Positions 44,772-45,251 of a stretch of DNA of 45,251 nucleotides are shown piece by piece. Under the pieces are notes generated by a model. The model was not told where the DNA came from. It saw only the letters and a list, made by a program, of their open reading frames with translations, and did not search any database. The stretch spans positions 1-45,251 of the forward strand of contig NZ_CAJSLV010000090.1 in assembly GCF_907177275.1 (NCBI RefSeq). Direction: 5' to 3'. The translations under genes were made by a program, and so were the position numbers. How positions within the stretch are numbered: position 1 is the first letter of the stretch; the number at the start of each line of letters is the position of its first letter. This DNA comes from Actinacidiphila cocklensis (lineage in GTDB: Bacteria; Actinomycetota; Actinomycetes; Streptomycetales; Streptomycetaceae).

Positions 44772-45032
44772 ATGGGACTACTGCAGAGCTGGAGCCGCAA
44801 CCGCATGACTAAGGGGGCGATAGCGGCGAGGGAGCGGGGAGACAGCGTCTACATCCACACGCTGGCCACGCCCGTGGAGCAGGTGCGAAGCAGCTACATC
44901 CGGGCCATCGAGTCCGAGGGCTGGAGCTTGACGGATACGAAGGAGAACCCGCAGACGCCGAAGGAGCGCTGGACACTGACTTTCCAGCTGGCCTCGAGTG
45001 AAGCGGCTCCGTCCACAGGCCCGCAGGAGTAG
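44772..45032 (+). CDS. Telomere-proximal small protein
   Basis: 86 aa. GAGGAGGGGGCAG ribosome site. MGLLQSWSRNRMTKGAIAAR, SVYIHTLATPVEQVRSSYIR, AIESEGWSLTDTKENP, RWTLTFQLAS: alpha/beta, soluble. It is the last gene, ~220 bp from the window end. Terminal positions of such small genes are common in Streptomyces; function unknown. Confidence 0.6.
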   Translation: MGLLQSWSRNRMTKGAIAARERGDSVYIHTLATPVEQVRSSYIRAIESEGWSLTDTKENPQTPKERWTLTFQLASSEAAPSTGPQE

Positions 45033-45131
45033 TTGCCAGCAGGGCGTGGAGGGCTCCGCCAGGTCCCGAGCGAAGCGAGGGGCCAGGCCCACAGGCTGGC
45101 GGACCCTCAACCCTGGAGCGAAGCGGAGGGG

Positions 45132-45154
45132 TTGGCCCGGCGAAGCCGGGCCAA
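45132..45154. repeat. Telomeric palindrome, 10-bp stem, GAA loop
   Basis: TTGGCCCGGC, GAA, GCCGGGCCAA. Perfect. Confidence 0.9.
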
Positions 45155-45169
45155 CCACGCGAAGCGTGG
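45155..45169. repeat. Telomeric palindrome, 6-bp stem, GAA loop
   Basis: CCACGC, GAA, GCGTGG; directly abuts the preceding palindrome. Confidence 0.85.
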
Positions 45170-45174
45170 CCACG

Positions 45175-45193
45175 GCAACCGCGAAGCGGTTGC
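45175..45193. repeat. Telomeric palindrome, 8-bp stem, GAA loop
   Basis: GCAACCGC, GAA, GCGGTTGC. Perfect. Confidence 0.9.
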
Positions 45194-45195
45194 GG

Positions 45196-45216
45196 ACCGC
45201 GAGCGAAGCGAGCGGT
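45196..45216. repeat. Telomeric palindrome with G-A mismatches
   Basis: ACCGC and GCGGT arms around GAGCGAAGCGA, whose inner bases pair only with G-A mismatches, a known feature of folded Streptomyces telomere 3' ends. Confidence 0.75.
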
Positions 45217-45225
45217 CTCGCTTGC

Positions 45226-45242
45226 ACAGCGCGCAGCGCTGT
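45226..45242. repeat. Telomeric palindrome II, 7-bp stem, GCA loop
   Basis: ACAGCGC, GCA, GCGCTGT, just inside GGTACCCGC. Equivalent to palindrome II of archetypal telomeres. Confidence 0.9.
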
Positions 45243-45251
45243 GGTACCCGC

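Larger units (their letters stand above)
45041..45251. other. Telomere of a linear Streptomyces replicon
   Basis: A run of GC palindromes: those at 45132, 45155, 45175 and 45196 have GAA loops and the one at 45226 has a GCA loop. The outer end read inward is GCGGGTACCACAGCGCTGC, closely matching the archetypal Streptomyces telomere, which begins CCCGCGGAGCGGGTACC. The outermost palindrome I lacks its terminal ~8 bases here. Such ends are capped by a covalently bound terminal protein and patched from 3' overhangs that fold into hairpins. Confidence 0.9.

Noticed and set aside
1..45251. CRISPR arrays, tRNA or rRNA genes
   Set aside because: No regularly spaced short repeats and no cloverleaf or rRNA-like sequence noticed on reading; a covariance-model scan was not possible.

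Overview
High G+C DNA with strong G/C bias at third codon positions, GTG starts, GTGA/TGATG gene overlaps and many streptomycete gene families. The organism is an actinomycete, almost certainly Streptomyces. The right edge (about 45.04-45.25 kb) is a run of GC-rich palindromes with GAA/GCA loops ending in GGTACCCGC. Read from the edge inward it begins GCGGGTACC, the hallmark of a classical Streptomyces telomere. The window is therefore the terminal ~45 kb of a linear replicon (chromosome arm or linear plasmid), apparently missing only the last few bases of palindrome I.

Layout. 0.3-5.1 kb (minus strand): a Gabija-like anti-phage pair (gajA OLD/Toprim nuclease, gajB UvrD-like helicase, GTGA overlap), preceded by a membrane-anchored Mrr-type nuclease and a tiny membrane protein. 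5.5-6.9 kb: an IS5-family element with CTAG target duplication, a small passenger-like ORF and a -1 frameshifted transposase, inserted at the 5' end of a small conserved gene. 7-12 kb: a regulator/membrane protein pair, a DUF6233-like protein, an A+T-richer membrane protein, an integrase remnant, hairpins and a secreted HNH nuclease. 12.3-19.7 kb: a mosaic in which a TPR gene is split by two inverted, related transposase elements. The left element carries a CbrC-like gene between its body and its terminal repeat. Between them lie a TPR-like/membrane-associated protein and two perfect long palindromes. 20-22.3 kb: a tyrosine recombinase and a PASTA/DUF3761 lipoprotein. 22.9-29.3 kb: a second OLD nuclease, a small Cys protein (opposite strand) and sbcD-sbcC.

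29.5-35.7 kb: a plasmid/phage-like small-gene zone with a zinc-finger protein, an XRE-DUF5753 regulator, a gene broken by a TAG codon, and ~0.5 kb imperfect direct repeats flanking a cassette with a possible HEPN-like protein. 35.9-41.1 kb: an HTH protein, a coiled-coil protein, a HEPN-zinc-ribbon protein, and a large DEAD/DEAH helicase with helicase-associated domains whose position resembles telomere-linked (TtrA-like) helicases, co-transcribed with a small upstream gene. 41.4-42.8 kb: a cytochrome P450 with one frameshift. 42.9-45.0 kb: five small genes running toward the telomere, interspersed with a CTAG-containing repeat.

Taken together this is a subtelomeric accessory island. It is rich in DNA-end-processing ATPases and nucleases (GajA/GajB, OLD, SbcCD, Mrr, helicase) and HEPN-type candidates, layered over decayed mobile DNA. 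Family assignments come from motif recognition only; no database search was run.
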